Below are positions 63,279-64,000 of a stretch of 64,000 bases of DNA, in pieces. The position numbers were made by a program, and so were the translations under genes. Numbering within the stretch: the stretch's first letter is position 1; every line of letters begins with the position of its first letter. Origin of the DNA: Monosporascus cannonballus (lineage: Eukaryota > Ascomycota > Sordariomycetes > Xylariales); contig QJNS01000748.1 of the NCBI GenBank assembly GCA_004154925.1, forward strand, positions 1 to 64,000, given 5' to 3'. Below the pieces are notes generated by a model. The model searched no databases, had not been told where the DNA came from, and saw nothing but the letters and a program-made list of their open reading frames with translations.

Positions 63279-63674
63279 TTGGTCCTGGTACATAACCTTT
63301 CTTTCTTTATATTCGTTATATCGAGTCGTATTAAAAACTCTTATTTTCGCAAACATATTAACGCTTTTATTCTTTTAAAACGTATTAAACGTTTTAATTT
63401 TAAAATATTTTCTTATTTTCGTTATAAAAAAGATGTAAAATACAAAGTTGCTCGAGGTTCCGTAAAATATACGCGTTATATTTATCATAACGGTTCCTAT
63501 AATATTTTCGGCCCTTTAAAAGTTAAATATCAAAAACTTCTAGATAAAAAGAATCGTTTAAAACGCGAAAAAAATCAAATTCGCGAAATATTACAAACAG
63601 CTATTAATAAGTTAAACCGTTCGCAAAAACAAAGACGGCTGCTCCGTCGTCGTAACCTCAAAATATTACGTTAA
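63279..63674 (+). CDS. Zn2Cys6-like/coiled-coil ORF, antisense to the adjacent LTR
   Basis: This is a 131-codon uninterrupted frame in RIP-altered DNA. Residues about 67-94 show an array of six positions, all now Tyr, spaced x2, x5, x8, x2, x6 (YFRY, KYKVARGSVKYTRYIYHNG). Tyr codons TAT/TAC are what RIP makes from Cys codons TGT/TGC. A coiled coil follows (KVKYQKLLDKKNRLKREKN, EILQTAINKLNRSQKQRRLL) and a basic end RRRNLKILR. After the stop the same frame continues GIKSTEII, similar to the GIDNLEKLD of the relic at 30933-31355. The original protein was therefore longer. It lies about 0.1-0.2 kb from a minus-strand LTR, the same arrangement as in family 1. It is likely a decayed gene despite being open. 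Confidence 0.55.
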   Translation: MVLVHNLSFFIFVISSRIKNSYFRKHINAFILLKRIKRFNFKIFSYFRYKKDVKYKVARGSVKYTRYIYHNGSYNIFGPLKVKYQKLLDKKNRLKREKNQIREILQTAINKLNRSQKQRRLLRRRNLKILR

Positions 63675-64000
63675 GGTATTAAGAGTACGGAAATTATCAA
63701 GGTATTTAAATATTTCTTTTAAAAAAACAAAAATAATTAAAGGCTGTTATTACAGTTATCACGTTAACGCAGGCTGCGGCCAACTGGCCCGATATCCCGG
63801 CTACTAATTGATCAATTATTAACTAAGACGCGCCTGTTGTTATAAATAAAAGTTCTTTAATAAGCGTTAAATACCAATAAATTTTTAGCAAATTCTTAAA
63901 TATTTTTGGAATCTGAATACTTTTCCTACTTAATTAGGTACTAAGTAAGTCCGTCTTATTTCCACATATCGAAGATTTTTTTATCTCATATTGTTTATTT
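63675..64000. other. Right edge, AT-rich, no gene seen
   Basis: AT-rich sequence continues to the end of the window with a small GC-richer patch at about 63,760-63,800. If the LTR at 62,817 belongs to a minus-strand element, its body should continue here and beyond. Confidence 0.4.

Noticed and set aside
20226..64000. CRISPR array, phage or bacterial origin of the repeats
   Set aside because: Repeats are LTRs with TSDs and Gypsy pol remnants in a fungal genome; no short regularly spaced repeats with spacers were seen.

Overview
The window is from a filamentous ascomycete (Pezizomycotina). The evidence is short GT...AG introns with CTAAC/CTGAC-type branch sites, a secreted GH27 alpha-galactosidase, a fungal PNKP without an FHA domain, a Kgd4/YMR31 mitochondrial protein and a secreted fungal lipoxygenase. 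More than 43 kb also carries the signature of repeat-induced point mutation (RIP): extreme AT content, TpA enrichment, and copy-to-copy differences that are almost all C-to-T or G-to-A.

Positions 1-20,225 are GC-balanced and gene-bearing. They hold alpha-galactosidase (minus, 3 exons), PNKP (plus, 4 exons), Kgd4 (minus, 2 exons), a wrecked berberine-bridge-type FAD oxidase pseudogene (minus), long stretches without recognisable genes, and a lipoxygenase (plus, 4 exons). The gene-poor 10-18 kb part contains small mobile elements. These are a 221-bp solo-LTR-like insertion and a 185-bp dispersed repeat, both inside the oxidase pseudogene, and a miniature LTR retrotransposon (TRIM) of 457 bp with 74/75-bp LTRs, together with a 74-bp solo LTR of the same family. 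Each of these four has its own target-site duplication (TSD).

Positions about 20,480-64,000 are a RIP-degraded nest of Ty3/Gypsy elements. Four nearly full-length copies can be bounded exactly by LTRs and TSDs. Family 1 is one copy (24,971-31,886, plus, TSD AGGTA) lying inside a minus-strand family-2 copy (20,842-34,729, TSD TAGGC). Two more family-2 copies follow (34,845-42,260, plus, TSD GTCGC; 53,505-60,911, plus, TSD TTTTT). A family-3 copy lies at 43,239-50,096 (plus, TSD ATTAT). All three families keep remnants of a chromodomain after integrase (chromoviruses). Two further LTR fragments, both on the minus strand, lie at the outer edges (20,484 and 62,817).

The most unusual observation is a reading frame antisense to the family-1 retrotransposon, between pol and the 3' LTR. 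It encodes a Zn2Cys6-like cysteine array followed by a basic coiled coil. A homologous and still uninterrupted frame (63,279-63,674) sits next to the minus-strand LTR at 62,817, in the same relative position and orientation. Family 2 also carries an unexplained ~1.5-kb conserved segment between its chromodomain and 3' LTR.

The named host genes do not form a pathway. Alpha-galactosidase and lipoxygenase are predicted secreted enzymes, PNKP is nuclear DNA repair, and Kgd4 is a mitochondrial 2-oxoglutarate dehydrogenase component. Exon boundaries were derived by hand from splice motifs, reading-frame continuity and recalled family conservation. No database search was run.
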